Assembly: GCA_037444845.1 (NCBI GenBank)
Contig: JBBILQ010000043.1
Coordinates: forward strand, 1-23,624
Direction: 5' to 3'
Length of the DNA: 23,624 nt
Source: JARYMI01 sp037444845
GTDB taxonomy: Bacteria; Acidobacteriota; Aminicenantia; Aminicenantales; UBA8522
Positions 7,311 to 16,026 of the stretch are shown here, piece after piece (positions within the stretch are counted from its first letter, which is position 1; the number at the start of each line of letters is the position of its first letter). Both the position numbers and the translations under genes were made by a program. Below the pieces are notes generated by a model that made no database searches, was not told the DNA's origin, and was given only the letters and a program-made list of their open reading frames with translations.

Positions 7311-8267
7311 TCATTCGTTGGCCCAGTCAGGGAAGACATCCCTGCCCGGCGAATCGAAGAGCGGCACCACCGTTTTTTTGCTTACATCCACCACCCAGAG
7401 CGCCCATTCTCCCTGGTCGGCGTAGCCGCTTTTAGGGTTTGAACAAAAGACAATCTGCTTCCCATCCGGGGACCAGGAAGGAAAATAGTCATATGTCTCG
7501 TCGAGCTCCGTTACCCGGTGTTTTCCGCTCCCGTCCCAGGCCATCGTCCAGATATCGCCTTTGCCGTCTGCTTCAGCGCTGACATAGACGATCATCTCTC
7601 CATCTGGGGAGAAACGGGGGCGGCAGCTACTCCCATCTTGAACAATATCTCTATAAGACTGCCGTTCCCAATCAAAGAGGAAAACATCCCAGCCCATCAG
7701 TTTCTTCCCTGTGAAGGCGATGAGAGGCGCTCGGGGGGAACAGTCTGCCAGAAAGTGGGTGCGGGAGAAGTCCGGGATGACTCTTTTTTTCGCTTTTGTA
7801 GCCAAATCGATCATCCAGAGATGAGATTGCCTGCCCACCTCCTCTGAGTAAAGCAGAGTTTTTCCGTCGGCAAACCAGGCTGTGAGCTGTTCATTCTGGG
7901 GCGAATCTGTTATCCGAACAGATTTATCGCCGTCTGCCTCCATGATGAAAACATCAAAATTTCCTTCTTGGCTGGAGGAAAACGCTATCCTCTTCTTGTC
8001 GGGAGACCACCTTGGGTATGTATCATCCCAGGAGTTGTCAGTGAGTTTCTCCAGCCCTTTATTGGTCAGCACATAAATCTCGTTATCCCCGTCCATGTCA
8101 GACTGGAAGACGACCCTGCCTGCAAGTGGGGATGACGCCCGCAGGCTGTCCAGGTCCGGCGCTTCCTGACCGAACAAATCAAGACGGCTTTCTTCCTCTT
8201 TCCCGCACAGGCAGAACAAAAACAGCAACGCCAGGATGAGCAGCCCGAAAATTATCTTTGTTTTCAT
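7311..8267 (-). CDS. TolB-like beta-propeller (PD40 repeat) exported protein
   Basis: Probable periplasmic or membrane-attached six-bladed propeller with PD40/WD40-like repeats, related in fold to TolB; role unknown. I start it at ATG 8267 (318 residues), where MKTKIIFGLL begins a hydrophobic signal. The upstream 24 codons lie across a promoter element and are rejected. The signal ends LFLFCLCGKEEE, suggesting a lipoprotein, although the lipobox is not canonical. Repeats with RWSPDKKRIAFSS, RFSPDGEMIVYVS and SWSPDGKQIVFCS patterns, plus SDMDGDNEIYVL and DIWTMAWDGSG, mark the blades from about residue 50 to the end. No ribosome site precedes the ATG, while TATAAT lies 10 bases upstream, suggesting a leaderless or nearly leaderless transcript. 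It is divergent from the barrel gene at 8494 and may be co-transcribed with the downstream peptidase. It is not a bona fide TolB by context, as no tol or pal genes are near. Confidence 0.8.
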   Translation of the reverse strand: MKTKIIFGLLILALLFLFCLCGKEEESRLDLFGQEAPDLDSLRASSPLAGRVVFQSDMDGDNEIYVLTNKGLEKLTDNSWDDTYPRWSPDKKRIAFSSSQEGNFDVFIMEADGDKSVRITDSPQNEQLTAWFADGKTLLYSEEVGRQSHLWMIDLATKAKKRVIPDFSRTHFLADCSPRAPLIAFTGKKLMGWDVFLFDWERQSYRDIVQDGSSCRPRFSPDGEMIVYVSAEADGKGDIWTMAWDGSGKHRVTELDETYDYFPSWSPDGKQIVFCSNPKSGYADQGEWALWVVDVSKKTVVPLFDSPGRDVFPDWANE

Positions 8268-8277
8268 TGTGAATACT

Positions 8278-8283
8278 ATTATA
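8278..8283 (-). promoter_or_regulatory. -10 element next to the propeller gene start
   Basis: A perfect TATAAT on the minus strand (8283-8278) with 10 bases before ATG 8267. No good -35 is seen at 16-18 bases, and no ribosome site fits between. If used, the mRNA would have almost no leader. Confidence 0.45.
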
Positions 8284-8326
8284 CTGCATCGCGCGCCTGA
8301 ATGAAACCAAAGCGCCAAAAAAGATG

Positions 8327-8355
8327 TTGCTAATGGCAATCCGCCGTGTTATCAT
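8327..8355 (+). promoter_or_regulatory. Candidate promoter of the beta-barrel gene
   Basis: TTGCTA (8327-8332, 4 of 6), 17 bases, TATCAT (8350-8355, 5 of 6). It would give a leader of about 130 bases before TTG 8494. It lies in the divergent interval with the propeller gene. Confidence 0.35.
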
Positions 8356-8493
8356 AAGCCGGCGCTGCAAGGAAAAACCTGGCTGCGGAAGGAAATAAGC
8401 TTTAAGGCTATCCGGTGCGACTAAATAGGAGAAAAAAGAGAACCGGCAAAGGATCTTAAGGATGAAAGAATTTTGCCATCAAGGAGGATAGGA

Positions 8494-9096
8494 TTGAGAA
8501 GAATGACCTTCAGGATAACAGGAGTTTTATTGTTGGCATGTTTTTTAGCCCTGCCCGCTTTTACGCAGTCTTTTCCTTTTGCTTTCCAAGAAAGACCGAT
8601 CCGCCAGGGTTCGGTTGAGTTTATCTTCGGCAGATACGACATGAACGAGCCCCTCTTTGACGATGTCTATTCGGCGGGCGGGATGATGGCCGGTCTCGGT
8701 CTGTCCTCGGCTCTCGCTTACAACGTCAACTTCTACTTGGAGATAAAATCTTATATCAGGGAAGGAACGCTAACGTTCACCAAAGAAAAAACTGAGCTTA
8801 CCCTCGTGCCCATCTCCTTGGGAGTGAGGTATATCTTCCCATTCGGCATCTTTAACCCTTACGCCGGCGGAGGCGCCGATTTTTATTTTTATTATGAAGA
8901 CAATCCCATCGGCACCGTCCTTAATTACACCAACGGCTACCATCTTTTGGCGGGGACCTACCTCCGATTCTTGAAAAACGTGCCTGTGCTCGTCAACTTG
9001 AAGCTTAAGTACACGACCGCCAGGGCCGAGGAGGATGGCATTAAAATTCAGTTAGGCGGGCTCGAGTACACCGCCAGCCTGGTTTTCACCTTTTAG
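8494..9096 (+). CDS. Small outer-membrane beta-barrel protein
   Basis: Predicted outer-membrane barrel of about 200 residues; function unknown. I choose TTG 8494 as start because AAGGAGG (8481-8487) lies 6 bases upstream. The ATG at 8503 would be 15 bases away, and the upstream TTG at 8473 precedes the ribosome site. Residues 1-25 or so are a cleavable signal (ITGVLLLACFLALPAFTQS). The mature part alternates polar and aromatic residues in strands such as VEFIFGRYDM, FYLEIKSYI, ISLGVRYIFPFG and DFYFYYED. The chain ends in YTASLVFTF, with the C-terminal phenylalanine typical of barrels recognised by the BAM machinery. It is in the size class of OmpW- or OmpX-like porins, but no family signature is clear. 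It is followed by ftsK after 83 bases with a separate promoter element. Confidence 0.75.
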   Translation: MRRMTFRITGVLLLACFLALPAFTQSFPFAFQERPIRQGSVEFIFGRYDMNEPLFDDVYSAGGMMAGLGLSSALAYNVNFYLEIKSYIREGTLTFTKEKTELTLVPISLGVRYIFPFGIFNPYAGGGADFYFYYEDNPIGTVLNYTNGYHLLAGTYLRFLKNVPVLVNLKLKYTTARAEEDGIKIQLGGLEYTASLVFTF

Positions 9097-9165
9097 TCCC
9101 TCTGCTATTTTCTGGTCATCGCGACGGCCTGAGCCAAGTGCCGCTCAGAAAAAATCCAAATGTGT

Positions 9166-9171
9166 TATAAT
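9166..9171 (+). promoter_or_regulatory. -10 element next to the ftsK start
   Basis: TATAAT with 8 bases (TTCTCTGC) to ATG 9180. No ribosome site is present. A 6-bp inverted repeat CTGAGC/GCTCAG at 9129-9148 lies where a -35 or operator would be. Confidence 0.45.
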
Positions 9172-9179
9172 TTCTCTGC

Positions 9180-11510
9180 ATGAAAAAACAGAGGAAAAAG
9201 AAACCAGCTCCGTCCAAGAAAAACTCTCCGAGAAGGCGAATCAGGTCGTTTGAAGTCTTTTGTTTCCTGCTTATCCTTTTCTCTCTTTACGCCTTAATCA
9301 GCCTGGTCAGCTACAGCGCCAAAGACCCCTCCTGGGCGAGCGCCGCAGCCCCTGGCCAGAAAATTCAAAATTATGGCGGAAATGTGGGCGCCTTCCTTGC
9401 CGAAGCCTTGCTTCAATTCTTCGGCCTCGCCGCCTTCCTCCTTCCTTTTGTCATTGGCACCGTGGGTGTCAAAGCTCTTCTGCCTGCCGGCCATAAGCGT
9501 TTCCTGACGAAGCTCGGTGCCGGCCTTTTTCTCCTTCTCCTCCTGTCCGCGCTTTTCACCCTCCTCTTTCAGCGCTTTTCCTGGAGAGGCGCTGACCTCC
9601 AGTCTGGCGGCCTTCTTGGCGACGTTATCTCTACTTTACTCATCCGCTTTTTCAGTCCCGCGGGGTCCATCCTCCTCCTTCTTGCTCTTCTCCTTCTCTT
9701 CATCGTTTTTTCGACGCCATTCTCTCTTGGCAGGTTGATTACGTTCTTCGCCCGGTTCATGAGCTTCGCTTTCAAAGAAGTCCGGATCAGAATCACCCAC
9801 TACCAGAAATCCAAGGCAAAGGAGAAGATGCGGAAAAAAGTCATCGAAAAATACACCCAGACGTCACCGGCAGCCCAAGAAAAGGGGAAAGGGGCTGTCG
9901 TAGCAGGAGATCAGGCCAGAGAAAAAAGAGAAGAAAAGAAGGGCCTGAAGAAAGGAGCTAAGCCAGAGCCGATTCTCATCCATCCTCCCTTAGCCAGGCC
10001 GCCGGAAAAGCTTCTCTTCCCCGAACTCGAACAACGGGGCGATTACAATTTCCCGCCTCTCACCCTTCTCGACGCCGGGGCCCCGTCCGAGCAGATCGAC
10101 AAGAGCGAGCTTTACGAGAAAAAGATGCGGATCGAAGAGAAGCTGAGAGAATTCCGGGTCGAGGGCGAGGTCAAGGAATATCATCCCGGTCCCGTCATCA
10201 CGACCTATGAATTCTACCCCAACCCGGGAATCAAGGTCAGCCAGGTGGCCAGCCTCTCCGAAGACCTGTCTCTCGCCTTGGGAGCAGAATCGGTCAGGAT
10301 TCAGAGAATACCAGGAAGGTCTTCGCTGGGCGTCGAGATTCCCAACAACAAGAGAGAAATCATCAAGCTCAGGGATGTCCTCCAGTCAGAGAAGTTCCTC
10401 AAGTCTCCTTCCAAGCTCAGCTTCGCCCTGGGCAAGACGATCCACGGTGAAGTTTACGTCACCGACCTCTCCATCATGCCGCATCTCCTCATCGCCGGCG
10501 CCACGGGGACTGGGAAAAGCGTCGCCCTCAACGCTCTCATCGCCAGCATTCTTTACAAGGCCACGCCCGACGAAGTCAAGTTGATCCTGATCGACCCCAA
10601 AAGGCTCGAGTTCACCCTCTATGACGGCATCCCCCACCTTCTCAGCCCGGTCATCAACGACCCCAAAAAGGCCGGAGGCATCTTGATGGACGCCATCAGG
10701 AAGATGGAGGAGAGGTATCACCGTTTGAGTTTCTTCAAGGTCAGGGACATCGAACAGTACAACCACCAGGTCCACAAAATCCTCAAGGAGAAAAAAGGAA
10801 AACTGACCGACGAAGAGAAAGACAAGCTCAAACCCCTCCCCTACATCGTCATCATCATCGATGAGCTGGCCGAGCTGATGATGGTCGGCGCTCAGGAGGT
10901 CGAGTTCGGCATCGCCCGCCTGGCCCAGTTAGCCAGAGCCGTGGGCATCCATCTCGTCATGGCCACCCAGCGGCCGTCGATTGACGTCATCACCGGGACG
11001 ATTAAGAACAACTTCTCAAGCCGCATCGCCTTCCGCGTTCCTTCCAAAGTCGATTCCCGAATCATCATCGACATGGCCGGAGCAGAAAAGCTCCTGGGCC
11101 TTGGCGACATGCTCTTCATGCCCCCCAATTATCCTCGACTGATCAGGCTCCACTGCGCCTACATTTCCATGCCCGAGGTCACCCGCTTGGTCAAGTTCGT
11201 CAAGGAGCAGCGGCCGCCGGAATTTGACACCAAATTGGTCAGGTTTATTAAGAGTCCAGCCGAACACGAATGGGAAGACCTGGGAGAAAAAGACGAGTTG
11301 TACGAAAAAGCCGTGGAGCTCGTCCTCCTGACCGGTCAGGCCTCAGCTTCTTATCTCCAGAGAAAATTGAAGTTAGGATACGCTCGCGCGGCTCGAATCG
11401 TCGACCAGATGGAACAGGATGGGATCCTGGGCCCTTCTGAGGGAAGCAAGCCTAGGGATATCCTTGTCGACCCGCAGTCCTTCCTGGCCAAAAGGGGGAA
11501 GGAGTCCTGA
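9180..11510 (+). CDS. ftsK: FtsK/SpoIIIE DNA translocase
   Basis: Septum-located hexameric motor that pumps chromosomal DNA during division and activates dimer resolution. At 776 residues it is full length. After a basic N-terminus, about four membrane helices occupy 24-46, 73-100, 108-130 and 157-180, followed by a short Lys/Glu-rich linker (205-260). The motor follows: alpha domain at about 290-400, Walker A GATGTGKS at 440-447, Walker B IVIIIDE at 556-562, and the conserved MATQRPSIDVITG segment at about 594-606. A winged-helix gamma domain (about 705-765, with YLQRKLKLGYARAARIVDQM) would read KOPS-type polar sites. It has no ribosome site; TATAAT is 8 bases before ATG, suggesting a leaderless mRNA. 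Its stop TGA directly abuts the TTG start of the next gene, so the two are co-transcribed. Confidence 0.96.
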   Translation: MKKQRKKKPAPSKKNSPRRRIRSFEVFCFLLILFSLYALISLVSYSAKDPSWASAAAPGQKIQNYGGNVGAFLAEALLQFFGLAAFLLPFVIGTVGVKALLPAGHKRFLTKLGAGLFLLLLLSALFTLLFQRFSWRGADLQSGGLLGDVISTLLIRFFSPAGSILLLLALLLLFIVFSTPFSLGRLITFFARFMSFAFKEVRIRITHYQKSKAKEKMRKKVIEKYTQTSPAAQEKGKGAVVAGDQAREKREEKKGLKKGAKPEPILIHPPLARPPEKLLFPELEQRGDYNFPPLTLLDAGAPSEQIDKSELYEKKMRIEEKLREFRVEGEVKEYHPGPVITTYEFYPNPGIKVSQVASLSEDLSLALGAESVRIQRIPGRSSLGVEIPNNKREIIKLRDVLQSEKFLKSPSKLSFALGKTIHGEVYVTDLSIMPHLLIAGATGTGKSVALNALIASILYKATPDEVKLILIDPKRLEFTLYDGIPHLLSPVINDPKKAGGILMDAIRKMEERYHRLSFFKVRDIEQYNHQVHKILKEKKGKLTDEEKDKLKPLPYIVIIIDELAELMMVGAQEVEFGIARLAQLARAVGIHLVMATQRPSIDVITGTIKNNFSSRIAFRVPSKVDSRIIIDMAGAEKLLGLGDMLFMPPNYPRLIRLHCAYISMPEVTRLVKFVKEQRPPEFDTKLVRFIKSPAEHEWEDLGEKDELYEKAVELVLLTGQASASYLQRKLKLGYARAARIVDQMEQDGILGPSEGSKPRDILVDPQSFLAKRGKES

Positions 11511-13628
11511 TTGCTTTCGCGCCTCAGAAAAAAAAGGAAAATCAAGCGAACCCTGAAGGATTTGAACCTCCAGAAAGCCCTCGAGCGGGCCTCTTCGCAG
11601 CACTATCATCAATACGAAAAGACGACCAAGGAAATCCCCTGGGAAGATCAAAAGAAAAGAGCCCAGGCCATCAGGGAAAAGAACGCTGAGCGCCTGCCCG
11701 CGCTCATCCAGAGGTTCAGCGAAGAAGCCGAAAGAGCCGGAGCGTCAGTCTATCGCGCCGCCACCGCCGAGGAAGCGCTTCTGGCCATCCAAAAGATCGT
11801 TCGCCAAAAAAAGGCAAAGCTCATCATCAAATCCAAATCCATGGTCAGCGAAGAGATCAAGCTCAATTCTTTCCTGGAAAAAGAAGGATGCCAGGTCGTG
11901 GAAACGGACCTTGGAGAATGGATCATTCAGTTAGCCAAGGAAAGGCCTTCCCATATCACGGCGCCCGCCCTGCACAAGACGAAAGAAGAGATCGCCGAAA
12001 TTTTGAGCCGTCATCTTGGGCGGCCCATTCCGGCTGACGGCCAGGAAATCGTCCGCATTGCCCGGCAGGAGATGCGCCGGTACTTCACTCAAGCTGATAT
12101 GGGAATCTCCGGAGCCAACCTGGCTATTGCGGAGTCCGGCACACTTGCCATTATCAGCAACGAAGGCAATGCCCGGTTGGTCACTTCGCTGCCGCCGGTC
12201 CACATCGCGTTAGTGACGACCGAGAAATTCGTCGAAACGATGGAGGAGGCGGCAACGCTCATCAAGGCCCTGACCGTTGCTTCTTCCGGCCGGAAAATGA
12301 CCTCTTATGTCACTTTCATCACCGGGCCGAGCGCGACGACGGATATAGAGAAAGAGCGCATCATCGGCGTCCACGGGCCGCGGGAAGTCCACATCATCAT
12401 CCTCGATAACGGAAGGCTCGCCCTGACCGAGGACGATGACTTCAAAAAAATCCTCAACTGCTTGAAATGCGGCGGCTGCATGCTCGTTTGCCCTGTTTTT
12501 CAAGCAGTTGGCGGGCATGTCTTTGGCGGCCCCGTCTACCCTGGCGGAATCGGGACCCTGCTCACCGCTGTCACTCACTCTCTCGACGATTCCTTCGACC
12601 TCCTCGATTTCTGTTCTGATTGCAAAAAATGTGAAGATTTCTGTCCTGTTGGCATCCCCACCGGCGAGCTTCTCCTTAAACTCAAGGCCGCCAAAAAACA
12701 TGGCCTGTTAGAGAAAAGCCTTTTTCTTTTCCTCCAGCACCAGGCTTGGGTCAAAAACACCGCAGGGATAGCCCGGATTCTCCAAAAGGCCTGGCAGAGG
12801 GATGGCCACATCAAGGGGCTTCCCTTTCCCTGGGCAAAAGGGAAGATGTTTCCCGGCTTAAAAAAAGCGAAAGCCACGCTTCCCCTAAATAAAACAGGCG
12901 GCCCGAAAGTCTATCTCTTCCAGGGATGTCTTGTCAGGCATTTTTTCCCTGAAATACTCGAGAGCGCCGCCCGAGCGCTGGTCCATTTCGGGTTTCAAGT
13001 GGTCTCTCCATCCGACCAGGTTTGTTGTGGCGCGCCCAGCCTCCACCTCGGCGACCGCCAAGCTGTCCAGGTCCTGGCCGCTCAAAACCTCGAATCCTTT
13101 GGCAGAGAAAACCCGGACCATATCCTGACCGTCTGCCCGACCGGGAACTCTCTTCTGAGGCATCATTATCCCAGGATTGATGAGCGAGCCGCCTTTTGGA
13201 GCGAGAGAGTTCATGATTTCACACGCTTTATGGTCTCCCGAGGATATTTCCCTCGGACGAGCCGGGGGGATAAAAAGACAGGGCTTTATTATCACTACTC
13301 TTGCCACTATCTCCATGAGCTTAAAGCGTTGGATGAACCTTTTAAGCTCATGGAAGCCCTTGGGTATGCTCTTTCACCTCAGGAGAATCCTCAGGCCTGC
13401 TGCGGGTTTTGTGGCGTCTTTTCGATGAAGAATCCGGAGCTCTCCGCGCACCTCTGGGGCATCAAGAAGAAGAAAATCATGGAAAGTCAGGCTTCTCTTG
13501 TGGCCACGGATTGTCCGGGCTGCCTTTTCCAGCTTCGGGCCGGCTTGAAAAAGGAAGAGCTCCCTATCCAATCGTTCCATTCGGCCGAAATCCTGGCCGA
13601 ATCTCTCATGAACCGATCGGAAAAATAG
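11511..13628 (+). CDS. LutB-LutA fusion: LUD domain, 2[4Fe-4S], two CCG domains
   Basis: Predicted iron-sulfur oxidoreductase of the lactate-utilisation (LutABC) type, with the LutB and LutA parts in one 705-residue chain. Residues about 60-300 are a LUD domain with AIAESGTLAIISNEGNARL (205-223). Two ferredoxin-type motifs follow: Cys317/320/323/327 and Cys368/371/374/378. From about 465 two CCG (heterodisulfide reductase B or GlcF-like) domains appear, with Cys473...CC505-506 and Cys598...CC630-631 plus CPGC at 668-671. LutB normally ends after the ferredoxin part and LutA is separate. No LutC is seen. TTG start: AAGGAG (11499-11504) lies 6 bases upstream, and the TTG follows the ftsK stop with no gap. 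In B. subtilis the Lut complex oxidises L-lactate; that substrate is inference here. It meets the glycyl radical gene tail to tail with only 30 bases between. Confidence 0.88.
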   Translation: MLSRLRKKRKIKRTLKDLNLQKALERASSQHYHQYEKTTKEIPWEDQKKRAQAIREKNAERLPALIQRFSEEAERAGASVYRAATAEEALLAIQKIVRQKKAKLIIKSKSMVSEEIKLNSFLEKEGCQVVETDLGEWIIQLAKERPSHITAPALHKTKEEIAEILSRHLGRPIPADGQEIVRIARQEMRRYFTQADMGISGANLAIAESGTLAIISNEGNARLVTSLPPVHIALVTTEKFVETMEEAATLIKALTVASSGRKMTSYVTFITGPSATTDIEKERIIGVHGPREVHIIILDNGRLALTEDDDFKKILNCLKCGGCMLVCPVFQAVGGHVFGGPVYPGGIGTLLTAVTHSLDDSFDLLDFCSDCKKCEDFCPVGIPTGELLLKLKAAKKHGLLEKSLFLFLQHQAWVKNTAGIARILQKAWQRDGHIKGLPFPWAKGKMFPGLKKAKATLPLNKTGGPKVYLFQGCLVRHFFPEILESAARALVHFGFQVVSPSDQVCCGAPSLHLGDRQAVQVLAAQNLESFGRENPDHILTVCPTGNSLLRHHYPRIDERAAFWSERVHDFTRFMVSRGYFPRTSRGDKKTGLYYHYSCHYLHELKALDEPFKLMEALGYALSPQENPQACCGFCGVFSMKNPELSAHLWGIKKKKIMESQASLVATDCPGCLFQLRAGLKKEELPIQSFHSAEILAESLMNRSEK

Positions 13629-13658
13629 GACCGATAGGGACAGTAAAAGAATCAAAAA

Positions 13659-16022
13659 TCAAAATGCCTGGTGTTCAGTCCTCCGGATGATCTCGTTCTG
13701 CAGGTCAACGCTCAGGTCGACAAAATAATCGCTGTAACCGGCCACCCGGACGATCATGTCCCGGTATTTTTCTGGATGCCTCTGAGCCTCCCGGAGCGTA
13801 TCCGCGGTGACCACGTTGAATTGCAGGTGATGACCATCCATCTTGAAGTAGGCCCGGATGAGGTGACAGAGCTTGTCTATCCCTTCCTCATCCGCCAGAA
13901 GCTGAGGCGTAAATTTCTGATTGAGGAGCGTTCCGCCGGTCCGGAGGTGGTCGACCTTCGCTGCCGACTTGATCACGGCGGTGGGGCCGAAACGATCAGC
14001 CCCCTGGACAGGAGAAATGCCTTCCGAAAGGGGCTCGGAAGCTTTGCGGCCATCCGGAGTTGCCCCGGTCATTTTTCCGAAATAGATGTGGACTGTTGTG
14101 GGAAGAAGGTTGATTCTGTAGCATCCTCCTTTGGTGTTTGGCCTGCCGTTCACGCCGGCATAAAAGGCCTCAAAAACATCCTTGAGAAGGCTGTCGGCAT
14201 AGTCGTCGTCGTTTCCGTATTTGGGGGTCTTGTTCAAGAATTTCTGGCGCAGAGCCTCATACCCCTCAAAGTTCTTCTTCAGGGCCTCGATCACCTGCTC
14301 CATGGAGATCAATCTTCTATCGAAAACATTGAACCTCAGGGAGGCCAGGCAATCCGTGACAGTGCCCAGGCCGACACCCTGGATGTAGGAATTGTTGTAC
14401 CTGGCTCCGCCGTCATGGTAATCCTTGCCCTTGGCGATGCAATCATTGATGAGGAGAGAGAGAAAGGGTGTCGGCAGGTATTCGGCAAAGATTCGTTCGA
14501 TGACATTGTTTCCCCGGACTTTGATATCCAGAAAATAACGGACCTGGTTCCTAAAAGCCTGGAACAATTCTTCAAAAGAAGAAAACCGGCGCGGGTCTCC
14601 CGTCTCGAGTCCGATTTTTTTGCCAGTCCGAGGGTCCAAGCCGTTATTGAGAGTGATTTCGAGCACCTTGGGAAGGTTGAAATAGCCCGTGAGATTGTAA
14701 TTTTCCTTCCCGAAAATTCCTGCTTCTATGCATCCGCTGGCGCCGCCCTGGCGCGCATCCTCAAGGGATTTCCCCTGGCGGAGCATTTCCTGGATGATGG
14801 CCTCGGTATTGAAAAAGGAAGGTTGACCAAAGCCAGTCTTGACAATCTGGATGGCTCTCTTAACGAACCGATCAGGGTTTTTCTTGCTCACTTGAACCGC
14901 TGAGCTGGGCTGGACGATTCTCATCTCCTCGACGACATCCAAAATAAGGAAGGTCAACTCATTGACGGCATCAGACCCGTCGGGTTTCACCCCCCCTAAG
15001 TTGATCAGGCAAAAATCTGTGTATGTGGCGCTTTCTTCTGCCGTAACTCCTACCTTGGGCGGTGCTGGCTGATTGTTGAACTTCACCCAGAAGGCCTGGA
15101 GAAGCTCCCTGGCCTTTTCTTTGCTGAGCGTTCCTTCTTCTATCCCTTTCTTGTAAAAAGGATAAAGATGCTGATCCAGCCTTCCTGGGTTGAAAGAGTC
15201 CCAGGTGTTGAGCTCTATGATCACGCCCAGATGGACGAACCAGTAATACTGGAGAGCCTCCCAGAAATCCCGGGGCGCATTCTTGGGGACATGCGAACAA
15301 GCATCAGCAATTTTTTGAAGTTCCTTTTTCCTTAGCGTGTCCTTTTCCCTCTTGGCCAGCTGGCGGGCTTCTTTGGCATGCCTTTCCGCGTAGGCAATCA
15401 AAGCGTCTGCGGCCACGGCCATGGCCTTCAATTGTTCGCTCTTTCGGAAAGCCTCAGGGTCAATGAAATAATCAAGGCTGGCCAGGTTCTTTTCTATGTC
15501 TTCTTTAAAGTCCGAGAATCCTTTGGAATAAATTTTATCGTCCAGGACCGTGTGACCTGGAGCCCTTTGCTCCATGAACTCAGTGAAAACGCCCGCTTCG
15601 TAAGCGTCGATCCATTCTTGCGTCATCGAGTTAAAAATCTTCTCCCGGACAGTCTGACCTTCCCAGAAAGGGATGATTTCCTCCTCGAAAATTCTTCGCG
15701 TCTCTCCATTTACCTTGAAAGAGGTTTTTTCTCGGCTGTTTAGGATGTCCAGGTCTTGGAGAGAATGGCAGGTGATTTCCGGGTATGTGGGAGTCGCTTT
15801 GGGCGAGGGCCCCCTCTCCCCAACGATCAGTTCTCCCTGGCCTATATAGATTTCTTTATTCTCAAGGAGATGCTTGAAAGCCAGAGCTCTTTTCAGCGGA
15901 GCGGAAAGGACCTGGGAAGCTGTGTTTTTATAAAACCGAGTCACCAGGATGGCTCGTTCAGAGGATATATAGGGCTTAATTGAGACGCTCTCTTGTCTGA
16001 GCTTTTTTATTCTCTCGTTCAT
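13659..16022 (-). CDS. hypD: HypD-like glycyl radical enzyme (trans-4-hydroxy-L-proline dehydratase)
   Basis: Glycyl radical enzyme, predicted to dehydrate trans-4-hydroxy-L-proline to pyrroline-5-carboxylate in the anaerobic cytoplasm. It has 787 residues. The radical loop is RVAGYSDYF with Gly762; the thiyl site is GASGCIEAG with Cys431 and Glu433. Residues I remember as substrate and catalytic positions of C. difficile HypD (F152, H160, S334, D339, F340, C434, E436, Y450, T645, G765) all occur here at exactly three less: F149, H157, S331, D336, F337, C431, E433, Y447, T642, G762. That constant match argues for HypD rather than pyruvate formate-lyase, CutC or a diol dehydratase. Related hydroxyproline-betaine or ring-opening lyases share parts of this set and are not excluded. 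ATG 16022 lies 4 bases beyond the activase stop, and its TGGAGG site is inside the activase 3' end, so translation is likely coupled. Confidence 0.85.
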   Translation of the reverse strand: MNERIKKLRQESVSIKPYISSERAILVTRFYKNTASQVLSAPLKRALAFKHLLENKEIYIGQGELIVGERGPSPKATPTYPEITCHSLQDLDILNSREKTSFKVNGETRRIFEEEIIPFWEGQTVREKIFNSMTQEWIDAYEAGVFTEFMEQRAPGHTVLDDKIYSKGFSDFKEDIEKNLASLDYFIDPEAFRKSEQLKAMAVAADALIAYAERHAKEARQLAKREKDTLRKKELQKIADACSHVPKNAPRDFWEALQYYWFVHLGVIIELNTWDSFNPGRLDQHLYPFYKKGIEEGTLSKEKARELLQAFWVKFNNQPAPPKVGVTAEESATYTDFCLINLGGVKPDGSDAVNELTFLILDVVEEMRIVQPSSAVQVSKKNPDRFVKRAIQIVKTGFGQPSFFNTEAIIQEMLRQGKSLEDARQGGASGCIEAGIFGKENYNLTGYFNLPKVLEITLNNGLDPRTGKKIGLETGDPRRFSSFEELFQAFRNQVRYFLDIKVRGNNVIERIFAEYLPTPFLSLLINDCIAKGKDYHDGGARYNNSYIQGVGLGTVTDCLASLRFNVFDRRLISMEQVIEALKKNFEGYEALRQKFLNKTPKYGNDDDYADSLLKDVFEAFYAGVNGRPNTKGGCYRINLLPTTVHIYFGKMTGATPDGRKASEPLSEGISPVQGADRFGPTAVIKSAAKVDHLRTGGTLLNQKFTPQLLADEEGIDKLCHLIRAYFKMDGHHLQFNVVTADTLREAQRHPEKYRDMIVRVAGYSDYFVDLSVDLQNEIIRRTEHQAF

Positions 16023-16026
16023 CGTT

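Noticed and set aside
7311..8267. True TolB of the Tol-Pal system
   Set aside because: Only the propeller repeats are shared; the chain is shorter than a typical TolB, the signal looks lipoprotein-like, and no tol or pal genes are adjacent.
9129..9148. Terminator of the beta-barrel gene
   Set aside because: The 6-bp stem is followed by A residues on the coding strand rather than T.
13671..14903. 410-codon open frame on + opposite the glycyl radical gene
   Set aside because: It is entirely antisense to a conserved enzyme whose residues are all in place, has no ribosome site, and its translation lacks family features; its length follows from codon use on the other strand.
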